Assembly: GCA_946811185.2 (NCBI GenBank)
Contig: OX328112.1
Location: 25,929,742-25,993,741, forward strand
Length of the DNA stretch: 64,000 nucleotides
Origin: Hippopus hippopus
Taxonomy: Eukaryota > Mollusca > Bivalvia > Cardiida > Cardiidae
Direction: 5' to 3'
How positions within the stretch are numbered: position 1 is the stretch's first letter; every line of letters starts with the position of its first letter. The notes beneath the pieces are model-generated. The model was given only the letters and a program-made list of their open reading frames with translations, had not been told where the DNA came from and did not search any database. A program made the translations under genes and the position numbers. Positions 43,608 to 56,440 of the stretch are shown here, one piece after another.

Positions 43608-44058
43608 ACGAGCGAAGCTCGTTTTTCGGTAACACCGTTCTAGATTTTCAAAAATGAAATTCCGACTTCGTTCTGGGTTTTAGTCTAAATCTGAATAGGG
43701 ATGACTAAAAATTTGAGTGTCTCCCGGTTAGTCGCACAGCGTCACACCTATGACAATCTTTCGCACAAGTACCTGATTGGTCAAAAATGACAAAAATTAT
43801 CTACCGATCGGATGATTACTTAAAAATCATTATCAGTTTAATGAGTACAGATTATCGAATTTCTTACTTACTTTCAGTGTATTAAGCGTCTACTTGTGTA
43901 TAAACATACGCAATGATCTATGCTAGCAAATAATGACGTCATTAATCATACTATTCTTACGTCATGCACGAGCGGCTTTTCGCGGAAAACATTGTGTCGA
44001 AGAAATCATGACTAAACTAGTTTTTTGGCTGTTTCAAAATACCATTTACAGAGAAAGC

Positions 44059-44322
44059 CGGATTTATGATCCGTAAAAAGGGGGCTTAATGAATTTGCAA
44101 AAACTATCGACCCAGGTCGGCCTGTGCAGTCCGCGCAAGCTAACCTGGGTCAAAACTCTTTGCTAGATCTATTTTTCAACGTTCTACACGTCAAAGGATC
44201 AGTTTGCATGCCTTTTGATTCAGTCAGTTATCACACAATATGGATGTATAATTATGTGATGACTTGCTTGGTATCATGCATCACGGAGATGCATTAAACC
44301 CTCTTTTACCGCAACATGGCTC
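44059..44322. repeat. MITE family Q, copy 5
   Basis: AAAAAGGGGGCTTAATGAAT at the left, CCCTCTTTTACCGCAACATG at the right, with CCCAGGTCGGCCTGTGCAG and AAGCTAACCTGGGTCAAAAC inside. Confidence 0.75.
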
Positions 44323-45350
44323 AAATATATTTATTTGATGTTACGAAAGCTTGTTAATAGATCTAAAAGTTTTGCGTTTTTTTGCCATAACTTGGATATC
44401 TATCCGAAAACTCGGCAAATTTCTTTCCTAGGATTGATGATAGATCTAGATGTAGTAATTGCGACAGAATTCATTCCTGTCTCTGCACTGTTCACTGTTT
44501 CAACGATGGATGTGAAGGAAAGCAGATGGGATGAAACAGGAAAGCTAGACGTCTACATATAATCTGATTTTAGCGATCTAAGCACTCTGATTTTAAAGAA
44601 ACTCCAGGTAAAACGTGGGTAGACCTGTGCACTAACGAAGAAATGAAAGAAAGATTTTGTTTGATTGTTTGTTTTTTTTCTTTTGTGTGTATATTCATTG
44701 CGGCGGCAAGTGCACCTACCATGCGTTCCTGAAGTTCCTTTTACCAGTACTCTGCTCAATACTAGTATTCTTCCCAACCTACTGACCGATTCCTCGTAAA
44801 AATCAAAGTCTCTCTTATATAGTTCTAGATCTAAATGCAGTGAGGAAATGTTCCCGTAAAATGGTCTTTTCAGGTATGTGATCCAATAATCATACCAAGA
44901 TATTTTTCTGGACATAAATTAACGAAATTGTCAAGGAACTGTCTTTATTTTGTTCAGGAAATCTGGGACAGTTCGCCCTATTTTACATGTATAAATCTAC
45001 GAAAGAAAAATTCTTTCTACGTCAGACAACGCTCAAAATTAGTTTTGGCAAAGCCGGAATCCGAACTCAAAACTCTTTGATTTCAAGATCTAGAATCTAA
45101 GTCGTCATTCCAATTAATAGATATTTGTTCCACAAACCATTCACGTCGCTCGTATTGAGGCTTTGCCTTTTTCATATTACTGCAGTTGCGATAGTCATGA
45201 TGAATGATGCATGATTACGTCATGAACTTGACGTTTACCCGCAGAAAAAGAGGTTGTGTCGAACGAAGACAAGAATTTCTGTTTTAAGTGTTCAAACATG
45301 TTAGAAAACGAAAAAAATCGAGTAAATGATCTATAAAGGTAATAAACAGC
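44323..45350. other. intergenic, nothing recognised
   Basis: No domain-bearing frame, RNA gene or repeat seen, in spite of two medium-length frames (44335-44562 +, 44553-44915 -). Confidence 0.45.
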
Positions 45351-45487
45351 TTATTACACGGCTGATAAGGGCCGGAGAGTGATATCTGCCCGCCACCTCG
45401 AAATCTGCCCTCGGGCTAAAGTCCTCGGGGCAGATATCAATGTGGCGGGCCGATATCACTCTCCGGCCCTCATCAGCCGTGTAATAA
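45351..45487. repeat. 137 bp palindrome
   Basis: TTATTACACGGCTGATAAGG and its inverse at 45468-45487 begin and end a structure with GGCCGGAGAGTGATATC arms and a loop around CTCGGGCTAAAGTCCTCG. Similar in design to the palindrome at 26113-26254. Confidence 0.85.
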
Positions 45488-47107
45488 CCTCTATATATAT
45501 GAGAAGGCAGTTTTTTTTAGACGGGCAACAGTCATGCCAAATCATCGTAAAGTACATGTAGCGTACAAGAAGAAATGCTTCTTTTTATGCGTATGTCTAC
45601 TAATAATATACTACTGAGTGCCTATATTTAAAGCCAGTCATTTCTATGGATACCAAGTATAGGCAAATTAATCAGCCTACAGCGCGACAGACAGATAGAC
45701 TGATGAACAGGAAAGAATGGACGGACAGACATGCCGGAAGACCGATAGAGTACGCGTCAAACAGAGAAAATATATACTGGTTGAACAAATTGTCCATTCG
45801 TGATATTGCGTTTTACTTCCGTAATGGGAAGGGTTATAGCGTATCTATACAGATATAATGCGAGTGTAATACATAACAATACCATGCTTCAAACATGTCA
45901 GATAAGAGATAAGCTTTGTTTACAAAAATGAACAAAGTCTGATATTAAAATTTAAACCAAATCTCAGCACAAGGCAATTTAACAGCTTGTATGTACTGTG
46001 CTGGCTTCCAGTAGTGGACTTTTTTTCTGAAATTAAGGTAAGTACGATATCTACGGAAGGCGCATTTTTATATGATGGTTGTCATTAAATTATTCTAGTC
46101 GTCCTGCTGTTTTTGTAATGTCGCTTATAAGAAAACTATAGATCTTTATCTGCATCAAACGTTTAAATAATTATTAGTATGCTTTTAATAATACAGTTGT
46201 TACGAAACAATACCAAGTTCTTTTCTCAACGGCTGCCGGTAAACTAAATGCGTGGTAACGAATTAAACAGAATAGAATCTTGCAGTAAAAATTTCTACAC
46301 ATTGACAATGTTTTCCTTTTATTAAAAGACTAGGTACGAGATAAATACCATTAGAAATAGTTTATAAGGAGAAAAGAGGATCTGACATGGGTGTTTATGT
46401 ATTATCATTCTTATCAAACAAGTGGTCTTAAATTTTTTACGTGAGGCTTGGCGAGCGTCAATACATCTTAGTCAAAGAGTTTTTAAAAAAACGATAATAC
46501 ATAAAATCTTATGTGAAATTCTATTTATCACAAAAAACGCATGACCGACAAACAAGTATCCTGCATCATCACCTTTTGCCTGTAAACCGTTCAATGGTTC
46601 ATGTTTACAAATTTAGTTCGGTTTAAAATGTGTACATACAAAAAATGATAGTTCTGTGATATTTACATCAAAGTAGAATGAAACAGTTTGTAGAGGGAGT
46701 ACATCGATCCAAAATATAGGCTACTGATTATAAATACGTTTCTCTGCATTTCTTCTTCTTATTAAACATACAAACAATTTAGCTTTCCAGGCATTTACGT
46801 CTTAGCAACGCTGACGTCATTATTCCGCGAAATGGCAAAGTAGTGCAGTCAGGGACGTGCTGTGTTGATTTCGCCCGCTGCACACGCTCATAACTATACC
46901 ATAACTAAAAGCGCGACCCCCCAAAAAAAACCGATAATACACTAGTGTGTTATTGAAAATAAGTCATGGGTTTAAAACACTGTTGGAGTAGGTTTTATTT
47001 GATAATGCATTTTAAAAAAAAAGATTAAGATTTTGATGCAAAAGCATTCGAATAGTTTTTTTTCATTTTTCGGCATAGCAGTATTGATAAGGTAATAAGG
47101 TAGGATT
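45488..47107. other. intergenic, nothing recognised
   Basis: Contains a diverged GACAGAC/GGACGGACAGAC stretch (45680-45735) that may be a pearl-like remnant, but otherwise no gene or repeat I can support. Confidence 0.4.
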
Positions 47108-47816
47108 TACGGTGGCACAAAAGTGACATGGAAGATATATTTTATACTACGTGCGCACGCAGTAGCTAATACGTGCGCACGTAATAAGTAATACGTGCGC
47201 ACGCAGTAGTATTACGTGCGCACGCAGTAGCTAATACGTGCGCACGTAATAACTAATACGTGCGCACGCAGTAGCTATTACGTGCGCACGTAATAATACG
47301 TGCGCACGCAGTAGTATTACGTGCGCACGTATTAGTTATTACGTGCGCACGTAATAACTAATACGTGCGCACGTATTAGCTACTAGCTCTACTTGATTTT
47401 TTACTTGGGTGTCAGATGTTGCCGTGTTGGACCAATGTAATTTTGCCCTTCCCTCGCAACAATATGGCTTTTGTTCCTTATAAACTGATTGGTCGATTAT
47501 TACGTGCACACGTAATAGTTATTACGTGCGCACGAATTAGTTAATACGTGCGCACGTATTAGCTACTGCGTGCGCACGTACTAGCTACTGCGTGCGCACG
47601 TAATAACTATTACGTGCGCACGTATTAGCTAATACGTGCGCACGCAATAGTATTACGTGCGCACGTATTAGTTATTACGTGCGCACGTATTAGCTACTGC
47701 GTGCGCACATAATACTACTGCGTGCGCACGTATTACTTATTACGTGCGCACGTATTAGCTACTGCGTGCGCACGTAGTATAAAATATATCTTCCATGTCA
47801 CTTTTGTGCCACCGTA
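47108..47816. mobile_element. Foldback-like element 2, arms of CGTGCGCACG repeats
   Basis: The left end TACGGTGGCACAAAAGTGAC and the exact inverse at 47797-47816 give unique terminal repeats of about 40 bp. The direct repeat AGGATT lies immediately outside (47102-47107 and 47817-47822). The arms (47149-47385 and 47500-47776) contain about two dozen copies of the self-complementary CGTGCGCACG spaced by 8-12 bp of TAGTTA-type sequence. A unique centre of about 110 bp lies between (47390-47500). No coding capacity. Confidence 0.9.
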
Positions 47817-47822
47817 AGGATT

Positions 47823-48989
47823 AGTCTCGAATGAGTTTATTTACTAATTTACGATTGGTAAAATTTGTGGACATGTTTTTCGGCTTGCCTCTGTGGTCCT
47901 ATTTAGCGGCCTATCTATGATATTAATATGAAAAGGTTGTTACAGTAAATCGATACCCGCAGCGCGTAATCACACCAAAGGAAACGAATATAACAGAGGA
48001 TAAGCCTTTCCTTGTACTCATAGGTAATTCAGTAATTCTTTTAAATCTGTTTGGCGATAACCTACACTGTAGTCTACCTGTGTAGACAGGCACACCATTT
48101 TACCGGCAACTGCTCCTTTTAAACGATGATTTGGATATACGTCTAATCCCGAAAAAAAAAAAAGTCATGTTCCAGAAATGTGCAAAAAATGAGGAAAAAA
48201 GCAAATGCTCGCGAGTTATTTCTTATTTGTTCTCTTCAGAATGAATCAAACGATTTAACAGTCATATTATGGTATCTCGTATGCCGTCTATCCTTTTATT
48301 TATTTATTTATTTTCTTGTTTAATCTTTCTTGTTTTAAAAGATATCAATGTGATTAGAATTCATCACGAATTTATAGTTGATGGATTGAAAATGCGTAGT
48401 CCCTAACACTATAGTTTCGAACGAAATATTTCTTCCCTGAGTCCTGATTTTGTTACTAAAAGAGTACACGTTTTGACAGGCTTAAAGGTCTTCTTCTACA
48501 AGTTCTATTCTGGGTATTGCAAGATGACTGAAATACTCATGAACTGACTCATGTAAAATCAAGACAAACAAATAAATGTAAAAACATAAAGAATTGAAAG
48601 TCCTAGAATTATTCAGCTGTTGTATGTGCTCAAAATGCCACTTGGTTTGTCAGGAATGTAAAAGAGGTATAACATGGTTATTGGATTGTTAATTTCCATT
48701 ATATACGACATGTTCCAGAAAAGAATTGCAAAGGTCTGATCTATGATTATACAGAGGAGAGACAAAATTAATATCATATGGTCATACTTTCGAAATAGGG
48801 TGGTATTTTCAAGGTCATTTAGACAAATGTGATTATACCAATTCTCAAAGAAACTTGACTGATTTTGGTTTATTAGTTTTGCTTAAAGAAATTACAGATC
48901 GGAATTTTTCAGCGTGTAACTGTTTGGATATACCGATAAAACATTTGTAGTAATAGTCCCACACGAACACAAAACAGCTATTTAAATTA
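47823..48989. other. intergenic, nothing recognised
   Basis: AT-rich sequence with a short TTTA repeat (about 48295-48313). No gene seen. Confidence 0.45.
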
Positions 48990-49328
48990 ACAGTTAAGGC
49001 CAAATGTAAACAAAGCGGGTGTTTAAAAGTATTGAAATTATTGTGAAGATAACAATCTGTCATTGTACGGTCGGTCCAAGTATTAGTCGCTGACAGAGAA
49101 ATCAATTTCGAAACTAGGTTAAAACCTGCCAGGTAGCTGTGTCTTTTGTTTACTTTTTGCCTGATTTTATTTTTTTTTTTTTTCTGCCAGCGACTTACAT
49201 ATGGTCCGAACACACGATAACAGACTATCCTCTCCACAATATTTTCCATACTTTTAAATGGTATGATGTAAATTTAAATGTATTATGACACCTGCTTTCA
49301 TATTTTGGCCTTTACTGGGCCTTTAAAG
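48990..49328. repeat. palindromic MITE family P, copy 3
   Basis: AGTATTGAAATTATTGTGAA, CAATCTGTCATTGTACGGTC, the central CTTTTGTTTACTTTTTGCC and ATACTTTTAAATGGTATGAT identify the family. A 134-residue minus-strand frame across it is an artefact. Confidence 0.75.
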
Positions 49329-51639
49329 AGTAGCTAGATAAAAGTAGACCTTGAGATGCAGTATCCATAGATAGATCTACTTCATAAAACATTGAAACAA
49401 GACTTAATGAACGATACAAAAAAAAAAAAATATTCTTTTTGAGACCCTCAGTACATATAAAAACTTATGAAACATCGTTACTGGACTTTTTTTTTCTTTT
49501 GAATTTATGCAGTATGCCAGTTGGTCGTAAAACCTTTTAAATCAATTCGCATTTAATTTACATACAGTGTAGACCCAAACAAAATTGCGGTGGAGATACC
49601 TGATCTGGATCTGCCGGTTTTACAATATAATCTGTATCGAACCCCATTACATATAGAACAGCAGCAACCGATACCATAATTATTCGTTAATTATGTACAT
49701 AAAGCTATAGATGCATGAAGATGTAACATCCAGCAGCAAAGCATACTTGCGTTTGAGCAGCTAAAAAAGCCAGTGTCTTTTTATCCACAAATGTGTATAT
49801 ACATGTACTTTTGTTCTAGCTACCTGTAAGATGTGTCATTTAGAGCCTTTAAGCCAGATTTAAGGCAATCGCTATGAAAAGTTTAATATAAGTAGTCATG
49901 CTTCATCTACATAAATATTCATTGAGTTAAGGGTTAAGCACAGCTTTCTATCATGAATTTGATTTGTTTGTTTGAAAAAATAAGGTAAGGTATGGGAAAT
50001 ATAGAGCAGATGTGTCTGTTGTACTGGCATTTTTATGCTCAAGATTGTGATAGTATCAAAATTTGAAACAATTACATGACGTCATTCGAGCCACATATTG
50101 GCAGATAAATAAAAAGAAGAGACATCTTACAAGTGACAATAATAACATTGAATAACTAACGTCTCACACTTCCCAGGGTTTTGATTGACAGACCAGAACA
50201 GAACAGATGTTTATCTATGACTTGTACACAAGGTACGTGAACATCATCGATTATACAGATTTGATATAACAAATATGCTGTTTCACATAGATCAAACCAA
50301 GCAATGGACTATAATAGCAATGAAAACAAGAATGAATTAATCTAAGTTATATGAAACCTCTCGTCTCTTGGGATTCCTTTTTAGGGGATTTGTATTGCAA
50401 ATCCGCTTACTGTGATCGTTTTGACCGGAACCAAATACATCATGCGTAACGACGCATACGCGCTCATTTTCAGTTTTGCATGGCTGATGTATGGGCCGAA
50501 CAACGCCGATCTACAAATGATATTCAGCTCTGACTCTGAACAAATCATACAAATTAGGTATGATTTCTTTATCGAAATTACGTTAAAACTAAAAATTTGT
50601 CAGTTTAAAATACTATAGATACTTAAAGAAAGTTTGGGGTTTTTTTTATATTGCCATATGCGTATGAACATTGTGTACACAGACTGCCCCCGTTTTCATT
50701 CAAGAAATATTCATTTACAACATATATCGTCCACTGTCAAAATAAACAAGGAGATTAACAAGGAGATTAAGCACTAATTTTTTGAAATTACATTTTCAAC
50801 TATGCATTATATTAAATATCTTTTACTGTTCAGATAGCTAGCTAGAATCTGATCGTAAATAATTTAAAACAATTTCGATAACCTGTAAAGTCGATTCGGC
50901 ACCTTGTTACCGCCCTTCGTATATATCGATGAATTTCCGAATTATTTTAAACATTTCTGTAAAACGTTTAAAGAAATGGAGATCATGTGGTCTATCAAAA
51001 GAAATTTATTTGACGTTTGATTTATGCAAGATTGCATTGGAAAAGCTTCCAAGATTTCTCTCCATTTATCGAAGGAGCATGAAGAAATCCTTCGTTTACA
51101 AACAGCCCCGATCAAGTACGAACCCGTGACATGAATTTATACTGAGGATTTTTTTAATGGGAAATCGTGTCCTTCTCAGTTAACTAGACATCCATTAACT
51201 TAGCCTAACATCCTGGATTTTAAGCCTCAGAGACTGAGAGAGACTTACAATTGTCTTCAGGGTGTAAAAGTCCTTCTAATACGCTTGAATTTTATTTTGT
51301 TACGTTTCATGCAACAGAATAATTCAGATTAAGATTACAAAATTTGCAGATAGATTTATGATAAAGAGTCCACAGGAATGCATCTATGCGTCTTACTGGT
51401 TCGACATGTAGATTTAAATTCTTTGATATATTTTTGATGCTTGGAATTTGAAGCACATGTACAGAGCAAATTTAAAATATTTACACTTTAAATAATAAAG
51501 TAAAGTTTTATGATGAACTGCTGCTCAACCCAAATTAGAGACTGTGCTTCATGTAAACAGGAAGTAATTCAAACCTTAGAATGAAAGTATGCCTATAGTT
51601 TTTAAAGTTTTATAGGGGGATCCAATTCCTTTAACCCTT
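49329..51639. other. intergenic, nothing recognised
   Basis: AT-rich. A short segment near 50398-50450 resembles one near 57712-57760 (GTTTTGACCGGAACCAAATA against GTTTGACCCGAACCAGATAC), so a dispersed repeat may be present. No gene supported. Confidence 0.4.
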
Positions 51640-51745
51640 AAGCTGCTAAGTGCTACTCAAGGACATTTTACAGACAGTGTAGATTTAGATCAGATTGAAC
51701 AGAATGTGCAGTCTGATCTTCAATCTATACTGTCTGGTCAGGAGG
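51640..51745. repeat. hairpin MITE with GATCAGA/TGCAGTCTGATC
   Basis: CAGACAGTGTAGATTTAGAT and its inverse around a GAACAGAATGTGCAG centre. Same family as 34390-34610. Confidence 0.65.
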
Positions 51746-52435
51746 TATTTTCCCCCAAAAAATTACTTTGAAATAGCAATATTTAGATTTTTACCATCGA
51801 CTTGAAAGTTTCATTTTGGTTAAATTTTACTTTGCCTGGCAATTTGTAACACTGAGTGTGATCTTGATCCATTCTGGCTGCTATAGTACCTTAGGCTGTA
51901 GGGCGGGGATTTACACATGTTAAAAAAAATCTGGACTACGTTCTGCCAAGTGATGAGTGATGATTTGAACTCTTTTCTTTGGACAATGAAAATGGATTCT
52001 CTCAAAACTGTATTGGTTTGTAATGAATAGCCTCTCACCAGTGTCAATGTTGAATTTCAAGTATCTCATTATGTTACATCAGTTTTTTTTTTCACATGTC
52101 TCTGCAATGGCTCAATTATGTAGTACATGTATGACTGTCAAGTCACAAAGACATGGCTCAAAACTTCAAAAAGGAATCTAGATCTATATGTAGATGAGTA
52201 ATTTACATTATCAGACAAAATTTCAAAATCCCATCATACTTTAACTATATCTTTCAATATATGTGAGACTGAAGTCTACTTTTTACATTGTGGTTATTCT
52301 CACCTGCATTTATTTGACTGAATAGAAATAGACCCAAGATTGTAAAGTCTTAGTTTGCATATTACATGTAGGTCTCTTATGTTTTATGTGATACTCATAA
52401 AATGAACTTAAAATTATTAAGTAGACGTCCATTTT

Positions 52436-53922
52436 CAGGGCTAGCCCTGGCTTAAAAAATGTCTGAGCCAGACCTTGAGCCAATTGTAATAAATTCTGAG
52501 CCACGCTTGCGCCACTTGAGCCATGAGAAATTAATGCATTCAAAACTAATGACCTTTTTATGTCGTCACATTTTCCTTTACCTTATGATACTCAAGCAAA
52601 GTCCTATTTTAAAAACACTGTGTAAAATTATGCTTATGTCTTCCAAACAATTGCCTGTTTAACTACCATGCAGTGTCTCTTCTAGAAACTGAAAATGAGG
52701 GGGGGATTCCCCCCCTCCATCTAGAAAACAGGTGGGATTTTCAAAACATACCGGTAAGTAGTACAATTTTTTAACAGAGATCAAACAAAGTTCATATAAC
52801 AGACATTTATTCCTGTCCAAAACTATACAGACGACTAACTGACCTGTTTCATATCAAAAGACAGCTGTTGGAATATCCTTCTAGCCAGGCCCTTAGCTAG
52901 TTTCTGAAATTCAGGAGTCATTGACCCCTTGACCCTAAAATTTCAGGGGACAAATCTATTTTATCAAGTATCAAACTAAAAGATTCATGAGTCGAGTTGG
53001 AAAATTTAAGATTCTAAAGTCAATTTTGTTGTTTTTGTTGGACTTATTATTAATATTGCAATAAAGATGTGAAGTAAACAATTGATTTGTAAAATTTTAC
53101 ATTGCAAAGAGGACCCCCCCCTTTTCTTTCCCCCCCCCCCCCCACACACACACACAATATGTTCAAGGAGGCTAAGGTTAAAACCTTGGCAACCTAAGGA
53201 ATCAATTAGAGAATTATGGATAAAAAAATTCACTAGGAATTCCTTTGTTAAACTTTGCTGAAATAAAGATAAGATTTATTTATCTGATTTCAAGTACCAT
53301 CCAGAAATATGTAAAGCATTAATTTTCTTGGGCCTGAATTGTTAATTAATTTAAAGTAAGCCTAATTTATGTATAAGTACAGTTTGAGGTACAAATGTAT
53401 CTATTTGTGTGAAATGATATGGAAATGTATGTTTCACAGGTTACTTTTGTTTACTTTCTGTTTTTAATAAGATTCAAAGTACGATTATTATTGGGTACAA
53501 ATGTTGAGCAATATGGTAGACATCGGCGAGTAAAGATGTCCATATATCAATGCTCAACTTCAAAAGGATACACCAATATTTAATTTATTGCCCTGTCCAT
53601 CACTTTTAGCAAGGTTAGTGCCAGGTGTCAACCGACAGTTATCATAGGTAACAAGTCAATGGTCACCTTCCGGTCACACTTCGCTGATTAAATGCAGCAG
53701 TTTAATTGATACTTTATTGATAATTGAGGCCGGGTTAAGGATTTTTTTCTCACCAAAGTGGTCCACTTTCACCTTAACCCAGTCTACCGTGATTCCTGTT
53801 TATGTCGCCGATACGGGAAAAAAAATTGGGGCCACAGCTTGAGCCACTTTCTCTGTTTTTTGAGCAACTTTAATTTTTTTTTTAGCAAATGGCTCAAGTG
53901 GCGAACGACAGCTTGGGCCCTG
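52436..53922. mobile_element. possible TIR transposon, 1.49 kb, non-autonomous
   Basis: The left end CAGGGCTAGCCC and right end GGGCCCTG are short inverted matches; CATTTT lies immediately outside both (52430-52435, 53923-53928). Subterminal GAGCCA/TGGCTC repeats occur near both ends in opposite orientation. CAGGG ends recall hAT elements, but the direct repeat is 6 rather than 8 bp and no transposase is visible. Tentative. Confidence 0.4.
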
Positions 53923-54044
53923 CATTTTTATACTTAAGTGAAACTGTATTATAATCTAAGTTCAGACTGCGCAGAATATGAGATCCGAGCTTGAATCTAC
54001 ATGACCTATGTTTTTTTCTGGTGAAGGTGTAGGATGGATTATCC

Positions 54045-54130
54045 TGGGTTTTATCCTCACCTAGGTGCCAGGATTTTGTAGGAGTGCCTAAAGACAAGAC
54101 ACTGCAGAGAACCAGCCTAGCCCTAGTAAG
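54045..54130 (-). repeat. SINE body fragment
   Basis: GTGCCTAAAGACAAGACACT is the inverse of the AAGTGTCTTGCC(T)AAGGACAC block found at 38975 and 55555. Confidence 0.4.
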
Positions 54131-55554
54131 ACCCAAAGAGGTAAACAAATAAATGAGTTTTTGTCACTGTAACACTGAAACAATGTTGAAACTAATGTAA
54201 CCACAGGAAATCAGTTCCAAATGATTCTTGAAGGTAGTTACAATCAATTTCATGTTTTGCGGCACTGCATGAGTTGACCTTACTTTTCTTTTGTGAAATC
54301 AGTATTTTCTTGACTTGTGTCTTTATGATGATACAAGGTAAATTTTCAATTATGTAAGAGAAGGAAGGTACATTCAATATTCATGAATTAGACATGGCCT
54401 AAATCTTAGAAAATACTGAACACACCATTTAGTTTTCACCTTTCAGACTATTACATAAAATTTTTAAGTTCAGGAATAAAACCAAGAACATTCTTTTCAA
54501 AGGAAAGAAGAAATCATTGTATCTGAACAATCAAATATTGTTTCTAGTTTGATTTTGTATTTCATTATGAAATTAATAGTTTCAAGTTGTGTAGTAATTA
54601 GGAGGGACCCTTGAGGGGATTCCCGGGTGTTAGACTCATGGAAAGGACAATATACTTTCAGTAAGAAATTGCATACAAAATACCACTGTTTCTATTTTTC
54701 ATAGATGACTCCTTTTTTTTTTTTAAATCTAACCCATACTAGTTTCAAAACAATACATGCTTTATACCTCAGAATGAGGACAGTTTGTTATGTAGCAAGA
54801 GTAGATTAAGATCAGACAGCCTAGCATAGTAAAATCCAGTTCTATAGGCACACTATTTTAGATTTGAACTGTTTGCAGTCCATATGATTATATCCACTAT
54901 ATAAAAGTTTCGAAAGTGTTCTAATTATAGTCTGACTAGATTTGTATAATGCTTCTTTAAAAATCAAAACCTTCATGTCTGAGTACAGAAGTGTCAATAT
55001 CTGAAAAGAGTCTTGCATTATGATGAATTGTGATGATTTTAGAAATGCTTTAAATGTTATGGAAAAGAAAAAATATAATCATAATGTTTAGTGTATTTAT
55101 TTAAGCTCACATGTTTACAAACCCTAGGGTGAGCTGTTAATATTTTCAATCTGATTTAATGCATAATCTCAGACCAAAACCACCTTCAGTAGTTCTTTTG
55201 AAAACCCTTGATTTTTAGTGTAGCTAAATAAAGCTCAGCCACTTGGATAAATTTTTTCAAAAGTTTTTCTGAACATCCTTCAAAATGGGATAATAAAGCC
55301 ACACTTACCAAACTTAAAACACATTGTATCCTTTATGGTGTTATGGATTGGGAAAAAATGACTTTAGTAAGAATGAAAAAAAAAGTCTGTTGGTCCACCA
55401 AAGTTTTCAAAAACTTAAGAGTTACATTATGTGAGGCTGACAGAAATGTTAGATAAAGGTTACCCTTGCAGGCCAATTTTAGATCCACATCGATTAATTG
55501 AATGGTGTGTAGTGTCGTTTTCAACATTATTTTAGTCCTTTAACTGCTACAGCT
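54131..55554. other. intergenic, nothing recognised
   Basis: AT-rich. A weak TAAGCTCACA...GGGTGAGCT pair near 55104-55136 hints at a decayed pearl-type hairpin. No gene seen. Confidence 0.4.
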
Positions 55555-55715
55555 AGCTATTTATGTATGTCTGGGTTTCAGCAGTACTAGGCTAGGGCTC
55601 TGAAGTGTCTTGCCTAAGGACACTCCCACAGAAAATCATGGTGCTTCCAGTGAGGCTCGAGCCTAGACATCAGGTAACAAGTCCTACACTTTACTGGTGA
55701 GCCATGCTGGACCCT
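55555..55715 (-). repeat. tRNA-derived SINE copy
   Basis: GGCTAGGGCTCTGAAGTGTC, TTGCCTAAGGACACTCCCAC, then an inverted tRNA-like head (GTGAGCCATGCTGGACCCT). Same family as 38975-39130. Confidence 0.6.
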
Positions 55716-55984
55716 AGATCCACGTTTAGAGGGAAGTAAATTTTTGTAAGATTGTTCAGATTAGTCTATGTCCACTATCTGTGCATAAGTTACTTTTTGT
55801 TTTTTAATCAAAAATGGTAATCAAGTGGATGCCATTTCATTATTCATTCCTTCCCCATATGACAAGTTTTAGGCACTTTTAATGCATCTGCAGACAGCAA
55901 ATCAGAAACTGATACAAAATGAGCTGAATTTTAGTCATATGACTGATAACACTGTAGGAACAGGAGAAACTAGAACTTGTCACA

Positions 55985-56105
55985 GGATGTGACTTAATAC
56001 CCCCGCAAGACACGGACGGACACACGCACAGACACACGGACGGACGGACAGACAGGCTGATTCCAGTATACCCCCGAAAACATTCGTTTTGCGGGGGTAT
56101 AAATA
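55985..56105 (+). repeat. pearl-like terminus: ACGG microsatellite plus hairpin
   Basis: GACACGGACGGACACACGCA and ACGGACGGACGGACAGACAG lead to a hairpin with arms ATACCCCCGAAAAC and GTTTTGCGGGGGTAT. Confidence 0.7.
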
Positions 56106-56359
56106 CTGCTTGCCAGAATTTTATCTTTTTCCCGTAATGCTTTCAGTTGCCTATTTCCTTCAGGGTTATTAATATAGAGTGTTCGGTAAAGTGTTAACAT
56201 AAACCCCAATCAAAATTTTCTCCAGATCAAGTGGTTAAATGCAAAGGAAACCTGACAAGGGCATGTGGTATATATACTGGTCTATCCCACAGACTCGTAT
56301 AAATGTATAGCTTGTGTTTGTATAAAGGGACACTTATACTGTCTTGCTATAGAGCTAGG

Positions 56360-56440
56360 TTTTGTAGCAATATGGTAGAGCGTTTTACCTTAGGACCTGA
56401 AGGTTCTGGGTTCAGTCCCAGCCTTGGGAGGCTATTTAAC
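56360..56440 (+). repeat. tRNA-like SINE remnant
   Basis: TGGTAGAGCGTTTTACCTTA and a B-box-like GGTTCTGGGTTCAGTCCC. The acceptor stem does not pair, so it is not a tRNA gene. Confidence 0.45.

Noticed and set aside
44335..44915. Opposite-strand frames of 75 and 120 residues
   Set aside because: No family resemblance, no splice structure, and they overlap no conserved segment.
47102..47822. CRISPR-like array
   Set aside because: Repeats are short, palindromic, spaced by 8-12 bp of similar sequence and arranged in inverted arms; spacers are not unique and the context is eukaryotic.
48845..49249. 134-residue minus-strand frame
   Set aside because: It runs through a palindromic MITE of family P; related copies at other sites do not keep the frame.
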